The notes: generated from the sequence alone by a model not told the origin. A stretch of 64,000 nucleotides of DNA from Mesorhizobium sp. (GCF_016793485.1 NZ_JAEULZ010000003.1:186001-250000), one strand, 5' to 3'. Counted from the first letter of the stretch, positions 34,534-43,413 are shown. Program-made: numbers and translations.

Positions 34534-35011
34534 CTGCTCTCCTCCAGATTTTCTTGTGCTGCTGGCTTATGTCTTTGCGCGGTGCGAAACCGTGTTCGCG
34601 GCGCTTAGTCCCGACCTCAGGTTCCCAAACTCGTATGCACCGCATCGAGCCGGACAAGACCGCCGAAAGCCCGGCAGACGCGTGGGCATGCGAGACGACT
34701 AGTCGTCGAAAGGTGGCTTGCGGCTTCCATATTCGACCCAAAGGTTCTTGGCGTTGTGTGAAGACTAGGAAGAAACCGGTGTTCGGAATAGCCAGTTCGA
34801 TTAGACGTCGCGTTCCATTATCTGAACGAAATGCGCAGGTGACGGATCGGATTTTACATTGGCGGCCGCGTTGAGAATCGCGTGAACCGGCTCGATGACG
34901 CCCCTTAACGCCCGTGCATCAACTCGCGCTGCGGGACGCGATCAGCCGTGAACGCGACTTGAAGTGGATACGGTCTTTGGGCCATTGGGGAATTCCAACA
35001 GAGTTATCCCG
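34534..35011. other. 478-base divergent intergenic region
   Basis: Lies between the Rieske oxygenase (minus) and the FGGY kinase (plus) and should hold both promoters. Apart from the 14-bp palindrome at 34694-34707 I see no gene, repeat or clear sigma-70 promoter here. A GTG at 34964 is in frame with the kinase, but the ATG at 35012 is the likelier start. Confidence 0.5.
34694..34707. promoter_or_regulatory. 14-bp perfect palindrome, candidate operator
   Basis: GACGACTAGTCGTC reads the same on both strands. It lies about 160 bp upstream of the Rieske oxygenase start and about 305 bp upstream of the kinase start, in non-coding DNA. Perfect palindromes of this length are typical of dimeric repressor sites. 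Which regulator binds is not known; the nearest regulators are the LysR at 30240 and the GntR at 36565. Confidence 0.4.
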
Positions 35012-36511
35012 ATGAAGTCCATTCTCCTCGGCATTGATGCCGGTTCGACGCTCACCAAGGCTGCCTTGTTCGATCGGGAAGGCCACGAACTCGGACGCTG
35101 CACGGAACCAGTTGAGATCAGCAGGCCGCGCACCGGATGGTGCGAAGTCGATCCCGACCAGGCGTGGGCGGCGATGAAATCCGCGATAGAAGGTGTTTTG
35201 CGGCAGACAGGCATCGATTCCGGCGAGATCGCGGCGATCGGCATCTCCGCAGCCATGGTCGGAGCCTGGCTGGTGGATGAGGGGGGTAACGCGCTCAGGC
35301 CCGGGATCAACTGGGAAGACAGCCGTTCGCAGGAAATGCTCGATGCGAGGCTGGCCGCCGACTCGGAATTTTATCAGCGTATCTTTCGCGAGGACGGTTG
35401 CGTCATGCAGCAGGGCTGTACGCTGCCCGTTGCGGCCTGGCTTCGAGACAACGAGCCGGAGGTATTCACCGCCGCCGCGCATATATTCAGCTACAAGGAT
35501 TTCCTGCGCATGAAGCTGACCGGCCAGGCGGCTGCCGACCGGACCGAGGCGGCTGTCGCGCCGGGAGATGCCAGGGGGCGTAGTCGCAGCGCCACCATGA
35601 TGGAATTGTTCGGCCTGACCGAGGGCGCGGGCAAGTTTCCGCCCGCATTCGATTCAGAAGCCCTTGCAGGGAAGCTGACGCAAACTGCGGCGGCGGAACT
35701 GGGTCTCGTCGAAGGGACGCCGGTGGCTGTTGGCGCCGGCGATGTGCCGTCGACGGTCGTCGGGGCGAGCGCCCTGCAGGCCGGGACAGCGCTTGTCATC
35801 CTCGGGACAACCTGCATTGCCGGCGTCGTGTCGGACGAGCCCGTCTTCACGCCGCCCGATCTTGGCCTGCTCTTTACCTTACCCGAAAGAGCGTGGTTCC
35901 GATCGATGGTGAACGTTGCGGGCACGTTGAACCTAGATTGGGCGATCAGCACCATCCTCGGTGAAATAGCCCGCGACGCCGCGTTCTTTCAGAGGCTGGA
36001 TGACATGATCTCCAGCGTTCCGATCGGATCGGACGGCGTCGTCTATCTTCCCTATCTCTCTGAAAGCGGCATCATCGCTCCGGTGTTCAACCAGCAGGCA
36101 AGAGCGGGCTTTTTCGGACTCACGCCGCGCCACGGACGGCCACACATGATGCGCGCAGTCTATGAAGGCGTCGTGCTCGCGGTGCGCGACCTGATGCAGC
36201 ACCTACCCGAGGTGAAGAGTGAAATTCTTCTGACAGGCGGCGGCTCCAATAGCCGTGTCTGGACGCAAATGCTGGCCGACACGCTGGCCAAGCCCGTCGC
36301 CGTCCCGGAGGGTACCCAGTTCGGGGCACGCGGCGCGGCGCTGCTGGCCGGTACGGCCGTCGGTATCTTCCCATCGGTGCGCGAAGCCTCCATTTCGACA
36401 CGCAAGATCGCGCGAAGGCAGGCGCCCGACCACGGTGCTCGCAAAGAATGGGATAAGGCATTTGTCGCCTACTGCGTACAGAGGGACAAGACACTCCGCG
36501 AATCCGTTTGA
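35012..36511 (+). CDS. FGGY-family carbohydrate kinase
   Basis: A 499-residue sugar kinase of the xylulokinase/gluconokinase superfamily. The N-terminal phosphate-binding segment is LGIDAGSTLTKAALFD, the sugar-site stretch is GINWEDSRSQEM, and the C-terminal ATPase part has ILGTTCIAG and LLTGGGSNSRVWTQMLAD. It looks most like the L-xylulose/3-keto-L-gulonate and erythritol kinases, but the sugar cannot be assigned. It is the first gene of a plus-strand run with a GntR regulator, a SIS-domain isomerase and a sugar ABC importer, so it probably phosphorylates the imported sugar or polyol. The ATG at 35012 gives the usual MKSILLGIDAG start. Confidence 0.87.
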   Translation: MKSILLGIDAGSTLTKAALFDREGHELGRCTEPVEISRPRTGWCEVDPDQAWAAMKSAIEGVLRQTGIDSGEIAAIGISAAMVGAWLVDEGGNALRPGINWEDSRSQEMLDARLAADSEFYQRIFREDGCVMQQGCTLPVAAWLRDNEPEVFTAAAHIFSYKDFLRMKLTGQAAADRTEAAVAPGDARGRSRSATMMELFGLTEGAGKFPPAFDSEALAGKLTQTAAAELGLVEGTPVAVGAGDVPSTVVGASALQAGTALVILGTTCIAGVVSDEPVFTPPDLGLLFTLPERAWFRSMVNVAGTLNLDWAISTILGEIARDAAFFQRLDDMISSVPIGSDGVVYLPYLSESGIIAPVFNQQARAGFFGLTPRHGRPHMMRAVYEGVVLAVRDLMQHLPEVKSEILLTGGGSNSRVWTQMLADTLAKPVAVPEGTQFGARGAALLAGTAVGIFPSVREASISTRKIARRQAPDHGARKEWDKAFVAYCVQRDKTLRESV

Positions 36512-36527
36512 CGTGCCAACAGAGCGT

Positions 36528-36559
36528 GGTACATACCACTGACAGCAGTGGGATATACC
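36528..36559. promoter_or_regulatory. Tandem GGTAxATACC operator before the GntR/UTRA gene
   Basis: GGTACATACCACTG (36528-36541) and CAGTGGGATATACC (36546-36559) are inverted copies matching at 12 of 14 positions around ACAG. Each arm itself contains a 10-bp near-palindrome, GGTACATACC and GGGATATACC, like the GTATATAC-type sites of HutC/UTRA GntR repressors. The element sits in the 53 bases between the kinase stop and the regulator ATG, so autorepression is likely. Confidence 0.55.
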
Positions 36560-36564
36560 GCCTG

Positions 36565-37311
36565 ATGGTCACCGACGCGGCGCTTGACGACGTTCCAATC
36601 TACCAGCGCATTGCACGCCGGCTGGAGGATCAGATCGGTTCCGGCAAGCTGCAGGGCGGTGATCGCCTTCCTTCCGAGCGACAGATCGCGGACGAGCTTG
36701 GCGCCAGCCGCATGACGGCCAGGCAGGCGTTGAAGTCGCTCGAACGGCGCGGGCTCGTTGAGACGCGGGTGGGACGCGGTGTCTTCGTCGCGCACCCGCT
36801 GATCGAAAAGGAATCGCGAACCCTTCACGGCTTTACCGAGGAAATGCAGCGCGAGGGGCGCAAGGTCACGAGCGTGGTCCTCGACGCGGGCACGGGCGCG
36901 GCGGACGAGGAAGTCGCGCGCGCGTTGGAAATAGCCGAACATACGCTGGTGCACCGGCTGGTGCGCGTGCGCCTGCTCGACGGCGAGCCTCTCGCGGTCG
37001 AGCGCACCGAAATCCCGCTGGCGATGGCTCCGGGCCTTCTCGACAGGAGCGATTTCTCCAAGGATTCTCTCTATCGCGTGCTGCGCGAGGAATACGGTTT
37101 CATCCCCACGGAAGCTGAGGAAACCGTTCGCGCCGATCTCGCCGACGCCGCCGCTACGTCGGCACTGCGCATTCCGGCGACCTCGCCAGTCCTCAAATTC
37201 ACGCGGCGTACCTTCGAGAGCAGCGGCCGACCTATCGAATATGTCCGATCGGTATATCGAGCCGACAGCTTTACCATGCGCGTCAGGTTGACCGTGGCAG
37301 GAAACAAATGA
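36565..37311 (+). CDS. GntR-family regulator, HutC/UTRA type
   Basis: A 248-residue regulator. The winged helix is at about residues 8-75 (PIYQRIARRLEDQIGSG, LADELG-like IADELGASRMTARQALKSLE, RGVFVAHP). The UTRA ligand domain follows (about 85-245), a chorismate-lyase-like fold that usually binds phosphorylated sugars or amino-acid intermediates. The frame runs back to a TTG at 36508 inside the kinase gene, but the ATG at 36565 starts just after the operator and gives a normal protein. It overlaps the SIS gene by 4 bp. It probably represses the sugar operon in the absence of a sugar phosphate. Confidence 0.85.
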   Translation: MVTDAALDDVPIYQRIARRLEDQIGSGKLQGGDRLPSERQIADELGASRMTARQALKSLERRGLVETRVGRGVFVAHPLIEKESRTLHGFTEEMQREGRKVTSVVLDAGTGAADEEVARALEIAEHTLVHRLVRVRLLDGEPLAVERTEIPLAMAPGLLDRSDFSKDSLYRVLREEYGFIPTEAEETVRADLADAAATSALRIPATSPVLKFTRRTFESSGRPIEYVRSVYRADSFTMRVRLTVAGNK

Positions 37312-38045
37312 CCGAGGCTTCGACCGCAAGGGACTATCTGGCCGGACTGGCGGCACGCGTCGCCGCTCTTTTCGATGCGAACGCGCAGGCAATCGATGCG
37401 GCCGCGACGGCTATAGAAGAGACCTCGGCAAAGGACGGTCTGGTCTATATCTTCGGCACCGGGCACAGCCACATGATCGCCGAGGAAGCCCACTACCGCG
37501 CCGGCGGGCTTGCCCTGACGGTGCCTGTCCTCGCCACCGCGACGATGTTGCACGAGGGCGCGATCGCCAGCACCGCGTTCGAGCGGATGGCAGGCATCAT
37601 AGAACCGATCCTCGATCGCTATCCGATTAGCCCGAACGACGTGCTGTTCGTCATCTCGAACAGCGGCGTCAACGCGGTTCCCGTGGAAGCCGCAAAGATC
37701 GGCAAGGCGCGTGGCGCGAAGGTCGTCGCCATAACGTCAGAAACCTATTCCCGCGAAGCCGCCAAGGGACGTACGCGGCTGGCCGATGTCGCGGACATCG
37801 TGCTCGACAACGGGGCGCCCTCGGGCGACGCGACCGTTACCGTGCCCAACAGCGATCTGAAGGTGGGACCGGTGTCGACCTCCATCGGTGCGGCGTTGAT
37901 CAACGCCGTGCTGGCGGAAGCCGCGACCCGGCTCCAGAACTCAGGAAAAGGCGCGCCCATCTATCTCAGCGCCAATATGCCCGGCTCGTCCGAGAACAAT
38001 GCGCAACTCATCAAGCGCTACCGGCCGCGCAACCCACACCTTTAG
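37308..38045 (+). CDS. SIS-domain protein (UPF0309-like sugar-phosphate isomerase/binding)
   Basis: A 245-residue single SIS-domain protein. Family marks of the UPF0309 group are YIFGTGHSHMIAEEAHYRAGG, MLHEGAIASTAFERM, ISNSGVNAVPVEAA and KVGPVSTSIGAALINA (each a short stretch). The Ser/Thr loops that hold the phosphate are intact. It probably isomerises or binds a phosphosugar, acting with the FGGY kinase upstream. The 4-bp overlap with the GntR gene places it in the same transcript, and the sugar-binding protein gene follows 45 bp later. The exact substrate is unknown. Confidence 0.82.
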   Translation: MTEASTARDYLAGLAARVAALFDANAQAIDAAATAIEETSAKDGLVYIFGTGHSHMIAEEAHYRAGGLALTVPVLATATMLHEGAIASTAFERMAGIIEPILDRYPISPNDVLFVISNSGVNAVPVEAAKIGKARGAKVVAITSETYSREAAKGRTRLADVADIVLDNGAPSGDATVTVPNSDLKVGPVSTSIGAALINAVLAEAATRLQNSGKGAPIYLSANMPGSSENNAQLIKRYRPRNPHL

Positions 38046-38090
38046 CGACGATTTCCGCGCAGGAACCGCGGACAAACAGGGAGCATGAAA

Positions 38091-39374
38091 ATGAAAGCCA
38101 GACTTCTTACCATTGCCGGCCTCGCTTCGATCCTGATGGGATCGAGCGCGTTTGCCGAACCGGTTTCCCTCACGCTTTGGCACATGGAACAGCCGCCGCA
38201 TCGCGTACAGCGAATGCAGGAACTGCTCGACGAATTCAACAAGACACATCCTGACGTGCAGGTTAAGCAGGAGCCGCAGAGCTGGGGCGAAATCTACGCC
38301 AAGGCCCCGGCAGCCTTCGCAGCAGGCACCGGACCGGACATGTTGTTCGCCATCCCGGACTTCACCACGGTGATCAAGGGCATCGACGCCGTTGTCCCGG
38401 TCGATGACCTCGCGAAGGACATGGAAGCCAAGCACGGGTTCGTCCCCTCGACCATCGCGCCATACCAGTACGACGGCCAAACCTGGGCGATCCCGGTCTA
38501 CAACATGGCTCTTTCCATGTGGTTCCGTAACAGCGCACTGAAGGAAGCTGGCGTCGAAGTGCCGAAGACCTGGACGGAGTGGAAGGCCGTGGCCGAGAAG
38601 CTGTCGACGGACGGCAAATACGGTGTCGGCCTGCCCGCCAACAAGCAGCTCTACACCGACCAGACCGTCTATGCCTTGATGGTCAACGGCGGCGCGGCTG
38701 ACATCTACAAGGAAGACGGCTCGATTTCGTTTGACACTCCGCAGACCGTGGCTTCGTTGCAGGCTTATGGCGACCTCCAGAAGCTGTCGCCGCCGGACTC
38801 GACAAGCTGGACATGGGGCGAGGCTGAAGCATGCTTCGCATCGGCCTCTTGCGGCACGATCCTGCAGTTCAGCGTCATCAACACCTACGAGACACAGGCC
38901 GAGGCAGACGCTGCGGATCTCGGCGTGGCTCCGGTACCGCATGCGGACGACCAGTCGGAATCGGGCACGATCTCTTATTCCAACGCGATCATGTTGACCA
39001 CCAAGGACGAGGCAAAGCAGGCTGCGGCCAAGGTGTTCATTGCCTGGTTGCTCGAGCCGGCCAACTATGGCCGCTTCCTGACCATGGAGCCCGGTCTCTT
39101 CCTGCCGGTCACCAATGACGGCGCGAAGGCGGAGAGCTTCTGGAACGATCCAATCGTGACCAAATACAAGTCGCAGGTCGAGACGATGATCGCCAACTCG
39201 CAGAACGGCAAGCTTTTCGGTTTCACCACCGGCAAGGTCTTCCCGTCGATCGGCGCGATCTCTGGCCAGAACGTGATTGCGGAGTCGTTGCAGAAGATGG
39301 TCGTCGACGGCCAGAGCGCTGCCGAAGCCGCCAAGTTCGGACAGGCCAGGATGAGCGAGATCGCAGGCAAGTAA
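38091..39374 (+). CDS. Sugar ABC transporter substrate-binding protein (family 1, MalE-like)
   Basis: A 427-residue periplasmic protein with a Sec signal peptide (MKARLLTIAGLASILMG, cleavage near AFA-EPV). The mature part starts VSLTLWHMEQPPHRVQ and shows the family 1 pattern FAAGTGPDMLFAIPDF and YNMALSMWFRNSALKEAG. An ATG at 38085 is only one base from the AGGGAG ribosome site (38078-38083), while the ATG at 38091 has a 7-base spacing, so I use the latter. Two Cys (CFASASCGT) may form a disulfide. It delivers sugar to the two permeases downstream, after a strong intergenic hairpin. Confidence 0.87.
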   Translation: MKARLLTIAGLASILMGSSAFAEPVSLTLWHMEQPPHRVQRMQELLDEFNKTHPDVQVKQEPQSWGEIYAKAPAAFAAGTGPDMLFAIPDFTTVIKGIDAVVPVDDLAKDMEAKHGFVPSTIAPYQYDGQTWAIPVYNMALSMWFRNSALKEAGVEVPKTWTEWKAVAEKLSTDGKYGVGLPANKQLYTDQTVYALMVNGGAADIYKEDGSISFDTPQTVASLQAYGDLQKLSPPDSTSWTWGEAEACFASASCGTILQFSVINTYETQAEADAADLGVAPVPHADDQSESGTISYSNAIMLTTKDEAKQAAAKVFIAWLLEPANYGRFLTMEPGLFLPVTNDGAKAESFWNDPIVTKYKSQVETMIANSQNGKLFGFTTGKVFPSIGAISGQNVIAESLQKMVVDGQSAAEAAKFGQARMSEIAGK

Positions 39375-39391
39375 CGCCAGCGCAAATAGGC

Positions 39392-39424
39392 CGATGATCG
39401 CACGCCCAGGGTGTGCGATCATCG
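39392..39424 (+). terminator. Strong intergenic stem-loop after the MalE-like gene
   Basis: CGATGATCGCAC (39392-39403) and GTGCGATCATCG (39413-39424) form a perfect 12-bp stem with a 9-base loop, 18 bases after the binding-protein stop. No T-run follows, so it should act as an mRNA stabiliser or partial attenuator rather than a full terminator. It ends 10 bases before the permease ATG and could also cover its ribosome site region, limiting permease translation. Confidence 0.65.
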
Positions 39425-39433
39425 TTCCGTTCC

Positions 39434-40306
39434 ATGACCAACCCGCGTCTCGCCTTTCTTTTCGTCACACCGGCGCTGCTGTTCCTAGCGGCAGTGCTTG
39501 GCTGGCCGCTGCTGGAAGCCGTGGTTCTGAGTTTCCAGAACGTCGGCGTCATCGGCACGACCGGCAGCTGGGTCGGTTTCGACAATTACGCCAAGGTGAT
39601 CGGCAGCGCGGGCTTTTGGAATTCGTTTGGCCGCAGCGCGCTGTGGGTGGTTGCAAACGCTGTGGTGCAGACCTTCATGGCGCTTGGCGTCGCCTTGCTC
39701 CTCAACCAGAAATTTCCCGGCGTACGCATCGCCCGCACGTGGATCATCCTCACCTGGATCGTGCCCACGGTGGTCGTCGTCATCATCTGGCGCTGGCTGC
39801 TCTCGACTTCCGGAGGCATGATCAACCCACTCCTCATTCAATTGGGATTGATCGAAAGACCCGTCGGCTTCTTTGCCACGCGCGAAAGCGCAATGGCGAC
39901 ATTGGTCATGATTAATTCGTGGCGCTGGTTCCCCTTCACGGCTCTGATGATGCTGGCTGGGCTGACGCGTATACCCGGTGACCTCTACGAAGCCGCGCGT
40001 ATAGACGGCGCCAGTGCGATGAAGCGCTTCACGCGCATCACATGGCCTCTGCTGCAGCCGACGCTTCTGGTTCTTGGCATCGTCGGCACGCTTCTGTCCT
40101 TCAATGTCTTCGACGTCATCTGGCTGCTGACTGCCGGAGGCCCGAGCCAGGCAACCCAGACGCTTCCAGTGCTGATCTACGAGACGGCCTTCAAGGGCTA
40201 CAAGCTCAGCGAAGCTGCGACGATTTCGGTGCTGACCAGCATCTTGCTGATGGCGTTCGCGCTGCTTGCGACGCGGGCGATGACGGCAAGCGAGGAGGCG
40301 AGATGA
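39434..40306 (+). CDS. Sugar ABC permease, MalF-like
   Basis: A 290-residue inner-membrane protein with six predicted helices and the coupling loop LYEAARIDGASAMKRFTRITWPLL. The N-terminus is MTNPRLAFLFVTPALLFLAAV. A GTG at 39413 is in frame but lies inside the hairpin stem, so the ATG at 39434 is preferred; no clear ribosome site is seen, in keeping with low translation. The stop overlaps the next permease start by 4 bp. It forms the channel with the MalG-like protein. Confidence 0.87.
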   Translation: MTNPRLAFLFVTPALLFLAAVLGWPLLEAVVLSFQNVGVIGTTGSWVGFDNYAKVIGSAGFWNSFGRSALWVVANAVVQTFMALGVALLLNQKFPGVRIARTWIILTWIVPTVVVVIIWRWLLSTSGGMINPLLIQLGLIERPVGFFATRESAMATLVMINSWRWFPFTALMMLAGLTRIPGDLYEAARIDGASAMKRFTRITWPLLQPTLLVLGIVGTLLSFNVFDVIWLLTAGGPSQATQTLPVLIYETAFKGYKLSEAATISVLTSILLMAFALLATRAMTASEEAR

Positions 40307-41130
40307 AGCGCACCTTGCCTCAGTCCGTTGCCCTCTATTCAGGGCTTCTGCTTGTTTTCCTGATCATCGGCATGCCGTTCTGGTGGGTTGTCAGCGGATC
40401 GGTAAAACTGCCGCGCGAGATCATCGCGCGTGTGCCGACCATGTTCCCGCAGAGCTTCACGACGCAGCATTTCGAGAAGCTCTTTCAATCGACCGATTTT
40501 CCGGCCTATCTCGTCAACAGCATCGGCGTCGCGCTGTTCTCGACCATAGTCACCGTGGCGCTCGCCCTGCCTGCCGCCTACGCGTTCTTTCGCATGCGCT
40601 TTCCCGGCCGCAACGCGCTCTATCGTCTGATCCTGCTGGCTTACGCGTTTCCGACGATCGTCGTGCTGATCCCGATCTACGGCTTGTTCGCCAAGGTTGG
40701 GCTCATCGATACGCGCACCAGCCTCGTCATCGTCAACATCGCTTTCGCCCTGCCATTCTCGATCTGGATGATGCGCTCCTTCCTCTCGACCGTCCCGAAG
40801 GAGATCGAGGAGGCCGCGATCATCGACGGTGCTCCGGCCCGCGTGATCCTGCTTCGCATCATGGCGCCGCTGATCGCACCGGGCATCGCCAGCGTTGCGA
40901 TCTTCACCTTCATCGCCTCGTGGACCGAATATCTGTTTGCGTCCGTGCTGATCGTCTCTGATGCACGACGCACGGTTCCCGTCGGCTTCGCCGGCATCAT
41001 CGGCCAGTATCAGATCGACTGGGGCCTTTTGCTCGCAGGTGCAACGGCCGCCACCATACCCGTCGTCATCCTCTTTGCCTTTGTCGGTCGCTGGTTCGTC
41101 TCCGGCCTGACGGAAGGCGCAGTGAAGTAG
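40303..41130 (+). CDS. Sugar ABC permease, MalG-like
   Basis: A 275-residue permease with six helices and the loop EIEEAAIIDGAPARVILLRIMAPL. The start at 40303 has a GAGGAGG ribosome site within the end of the previous gene; the frame is open further back, but only as a shadow of that gene. The large periplasmic loop after helix one (SVKLPREIIARVPTMFPQ) is of the MalG group. It is paired with the MalF-like permease and the ATPase 6 bp downstream. Confidence 0.9.
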   Translation: MKRTLPQSVALYSGLLLVFLIIGMPFWWVVSGSVKLPREIIARVPTMFPQSFTTQHFEKLFQSTDFPAYLVNSIGVALFSTIVTVALALPAAYAFFRMRFPGRNALYRLILLAYAFPTIVVLIPIYGLFAKVGLIDTRTSLVIVNIAFALPFSIWMMRSFLSTVPKEIEEAAIIDGAPARVILLRIMAPLIAPGIASVAIFTFIASWTEYLFASVLIVSDARRTVPVGFAGIIGQYQIDWGLLLAGATAATIPVVILFAFVGRWFVSGLTEGAVK

Positions 41131-41136
41131 AAACGC

Positions 41137-42219
41137 ATGGCTGGATTGTCGCTGAAATCGGTAAAGAAGCGCTTCGGCAACGTCGAAGTCGTCACCGGCG
41201 TCGACCTGACGGTCGAGAACGGCGAATTCCTTGTTTTTGTCGGGCCTTCCGGCTGTGGGAAATCAACGCTTCTGCGCATGATAGCGGGCCTGGAAACAGT
41301 CAGCGAAGGCCGCATCGAGATAGGCGACAAGGATGTGACTCACGTCGACCCGGCGAAGCGCGGAATCGCCATGGTGTTCCAGACATACGCGCTCTATCCG
41401 CACATGACGGTCGCCACGAATATCGGCTTTCCATTGGAAATGGCCGGACTTCCGCAAGACGAGATCGACCGCAAGGTCGCTGAGGCGGCGAAGGTTCTGC
41501 ACCTCGAGCCCTATCTCCAGCGCAAGCCGCGTGAACTTTCAGGCGGCCAACGCCAACGCGTGGCGATCGGTCGTGCCATCGTGCGGCAACCTGAGGTGTT
41601 CCTGTTCGACGAGCCTTTGTCCAATCTCGACGCCGAACTGCGCATACAGATGCGGCTCGAGATCGCTCGACTGCACCAGGAACTCAAATCGACCATGGTC
41701 TACGTCACGCACGATCAGGTCGAGGCCATGACGCTGGCGACCCGCATCGTGGTGCTGCGCGCCGGCAGGATAGAGCAGGTCGGCTCTCCGCTCGATCTCT
41801 ATGAAAATCCGGACAACACGTTCGTCGCGGGGTTCATCGGCTCGCCGCGCATGAATTTCGTGAAAGTCAGAGTTGTCCGGGTGGCTGAAGGGTTTGCCTT
41901 CGTCAGCGCGGAGGCTCTTGGACTTAGCGAAATCCCCGTCAGGCTGCGAGGTGTAGAGCCTGAGTCGCCGCCCGGGGATGTTACGCTCGGCATTCGACCA
42001 GAGCACTTCCGAGACGGCGGTGATGGCGCGTTAAGCGGCATTGTGAGCGTGGTGGAGCGCTTGGGCGGCACCTCGTACGTGCACGCGGCGCTGAACGACG
42101 GCTCACAGATCACCGTGGAAAGCCGCGACCCGCGCGAGCATCAGGTCGGCCGGGCCCATACATTCGCGTTTGATCCTGACAGCGCTCTGCTGTTTGGCGG
42201 CGACGGGAAGCGACTGTAG
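41137..42219 (+). CDS. Sugar ABC ATP-binding protein, UgpC/MalK-like
   Basis: A 360-residue importer ATPase. Walker A is GPSGCGKST, the signature is LSGGQRQR, Walker B is VFLFDEPLSNLDAE and the H-loop is VTHDQVEA. The C-terminal TOBE/OB regulatory domain (about 235-355) has FIGSPRMNF and LGIRPEHF, typical of CUT1 transporters. It is the last gene of the operon and is followed by a stem-loop at 42233. Confidence 0.92.
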   Translation: MAGLSLKSVKKRFGNVEVVTGVDLTVENGEFLVFVGPSGCGKSTLLRMIAGLETVSEGRIEIGDKDVTHVDPAKRGIAMVFQTYALYPHMTVATNIGFPLEMAGLPQDEIDRKVAEAAKVLHLEPYLQRKPRELSGGQRQRVAIGRAIVRQPEVFLFDEPLSNLDAELRIQMRLEIARLHQELKSTMVYVTHDQVEAMTLATRIVVLRAGRIEQVGSPLDLYENPDNTFVAGFIGSPRMNFVKVRVVRVAEGFAFVSAEALGLSEIPVRLRGVEPESPPGDVTLGIRPEHFRDGGDGALSGIVSVVERLGGTSYVHAALNDGSQITVESRDPREHQVGRAHTFAFDPDSALLFGGDGKRL

Positions 42220-42232
42220 CAACCGCTGGAGG

Positions 42233-42264
42233 GCGCAGATTGCTCGAACTTGGTCAATCTGCGC
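42233..42264. terminator. Stem-loop after the sugar transporter operon
   Basis: GCGCAGATTG (42233-42242) pairs perfectly with CAATCTGCGC (42255-42264) around a 12-base loop, 14 bases after the ATPase stop. No T-run follows, so termination would be Rho-assisted. The rest of 42265-42501 is non-coding, apart from a possible short permease remnant described under findings. Confidence 0.55.
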
Positions 42265-42501
42265 GAGGATGGGCAAAGAAGTCTGCCAGCCGCTGTTATA
42301 CTGAGTTTGCTGGAAGGATTGGTACGCCGACGGATATCAGTGGTTCACCAACAGTTTCAGATGCTTCGTTGCCCAACCGGGACCGTCACGCCCAAATGGC
42401 ATATGACAACAGTTCGCCGTCAGGACCGCCAAAGCCGGCGCTCATCCAGAGATACAAGAACCTCGCCGGTTGTTACGCACTCCTTGCCCCCGGGCTCCTC
42501 A

Positions 42502-43248
42502 CTATCCAGTAATTCGCATCGACATGCCGCCGTCGACTGTGACGATCTCGCCGGTCATGAAATCGTTGCGGATCAGCTCAAGCGCTGCGCTCGCTACGTC
42601 GTCCGCCGTGCCCTCGCGCCTCAGCGGAATGCGGTTGGCAAGGTTGTGCGCCTTGGCGGCATCGGTCATGGCCTCATGGAAACGGGTGCGGATTATGCCT
42701 GGTGCCAGCACATTGACGCGGATGCCTTCGACGGCGTGATCGAAGGCCAGCGCCTTGGCGAGCGGGATGAGCGAGCCCTTGACGGTCTGGTATGCGGCTG
42801 AACCGGGGCACCCCCTCAATCCAGCGACGGAAGACACCAGCACGACAGCACCTCCTTCCTTGGTCAGATAGGGATGCGCGGCGCGGAAGAGATAGAAGAC
42901 CGGGTGTACGTGGATGGCGAAGGCGTTCGCCCAGGTCTCCGGCGTCAGGTCGAGGATCTTGCCGGGAACCGGACCGCCGGCCGAATGAACGAGAATGTCG
43001 AGCCGACCGAAACGTTTGGCTGCGCGCTCGACCAGCGCCGTGGCTTCCACCGGCACGGAGACGTCGCCCAGATCGATCGCAACCCGGTCCTTGCCGTATT
43101 CCGCCTGCATGGCAGCGGCCTCTTCCGTCGCATTGCGGCCGTTGACAACGACATTGCTGCCGGCCTCCAGCAGGTGGCGAGCGATAGCCAAACCGATGCC
43201 TCTCGTCCCTCCCGTAATGACGGCGAGCTTGCTATCGATCTCATACAT
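42502..43248 (-). CDS. SDR-family oxidoreductase
   Basis: A 248-residue classical short-chain dehydrogenase. The cofactor loop is TGGTRGIGLAIA, then NNAG-equivalent HSAGG, catalytic Ser in VSSVAG, and Tyr and Lys in AYQTVKGSLIPLAK. The Asn of the usual catalytic tetrad lies in a region reading AFAIHVHP, where I do not see it clearly. The C-terminus DGGMSMRITG is normal. It probably oxidises or reduces a sugar, polyol or sugar acid of the neighbouring transport operons. It is convergent with the MalK-like gene and divergent from a GntR gene, sharing the 165-base control region at 43249-43413. Confidence 0.88.
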   Translation of the reverse strand: MYEIDSKLAVITGGTRGIGLAIARHLLEAGSNVVVNGRNATEEAAAMQAEYGKDRVAIDLGDVSVPVEATALVERAAKRFGRLDILVHSAGGPVPGKILDLTPETWANAFAIHVHPVFYLFRAAHPYLTKEGGAVVLVSSVAGLRGCPGSAAYQTVKGSLIPLAKALAFDHAVEGIRVNVLAPGIIRTRFHEAMTDAAKAHNLANRIPLRREGTADDVASAALELIRNDFMTGEIVTVDGGMSMRITG

Positions 43249-43293
43249 GCGCGTTTCCTTAGATGGCGGTGCCGGTTGTGTTCAGGTTGATTT

Positions 43294-43307
43294 AATCATA
43301 CAATATT
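43294..43307. promoter_or_regulatory. Candidate GntR half-site between SDR and GntR genes
   Basis: AATCATACAATATT contains ATACAAT, the complement of ATTGTAT, which also begins the 12-mer found at 159 and 3274. On the minus strand TTGTATGATTA approaches the FadR-type consensus TNGTNNNACNA but misses the C. It lies 46 bp upstream of the SDR start and 107 bp upstream of the GntR start. Confidence 0.3.
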
Positions 43308-43413
43308 ACGCCATGTGTCAAGCGCTGCATGACCCCATTGCCGTCGAGAACTCGGTCGGATGCGCCGCTATACAGCCCATAGCGGCTGCGCTTCCGGTGT
43401 GAGATAAGTCGAT

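Noticed and set aside
39392-39424. Hairpin as a full intrinsic terminator
   Set aside because: No T-run follows the stem and the permease genes of the same importer continue directly downstream.
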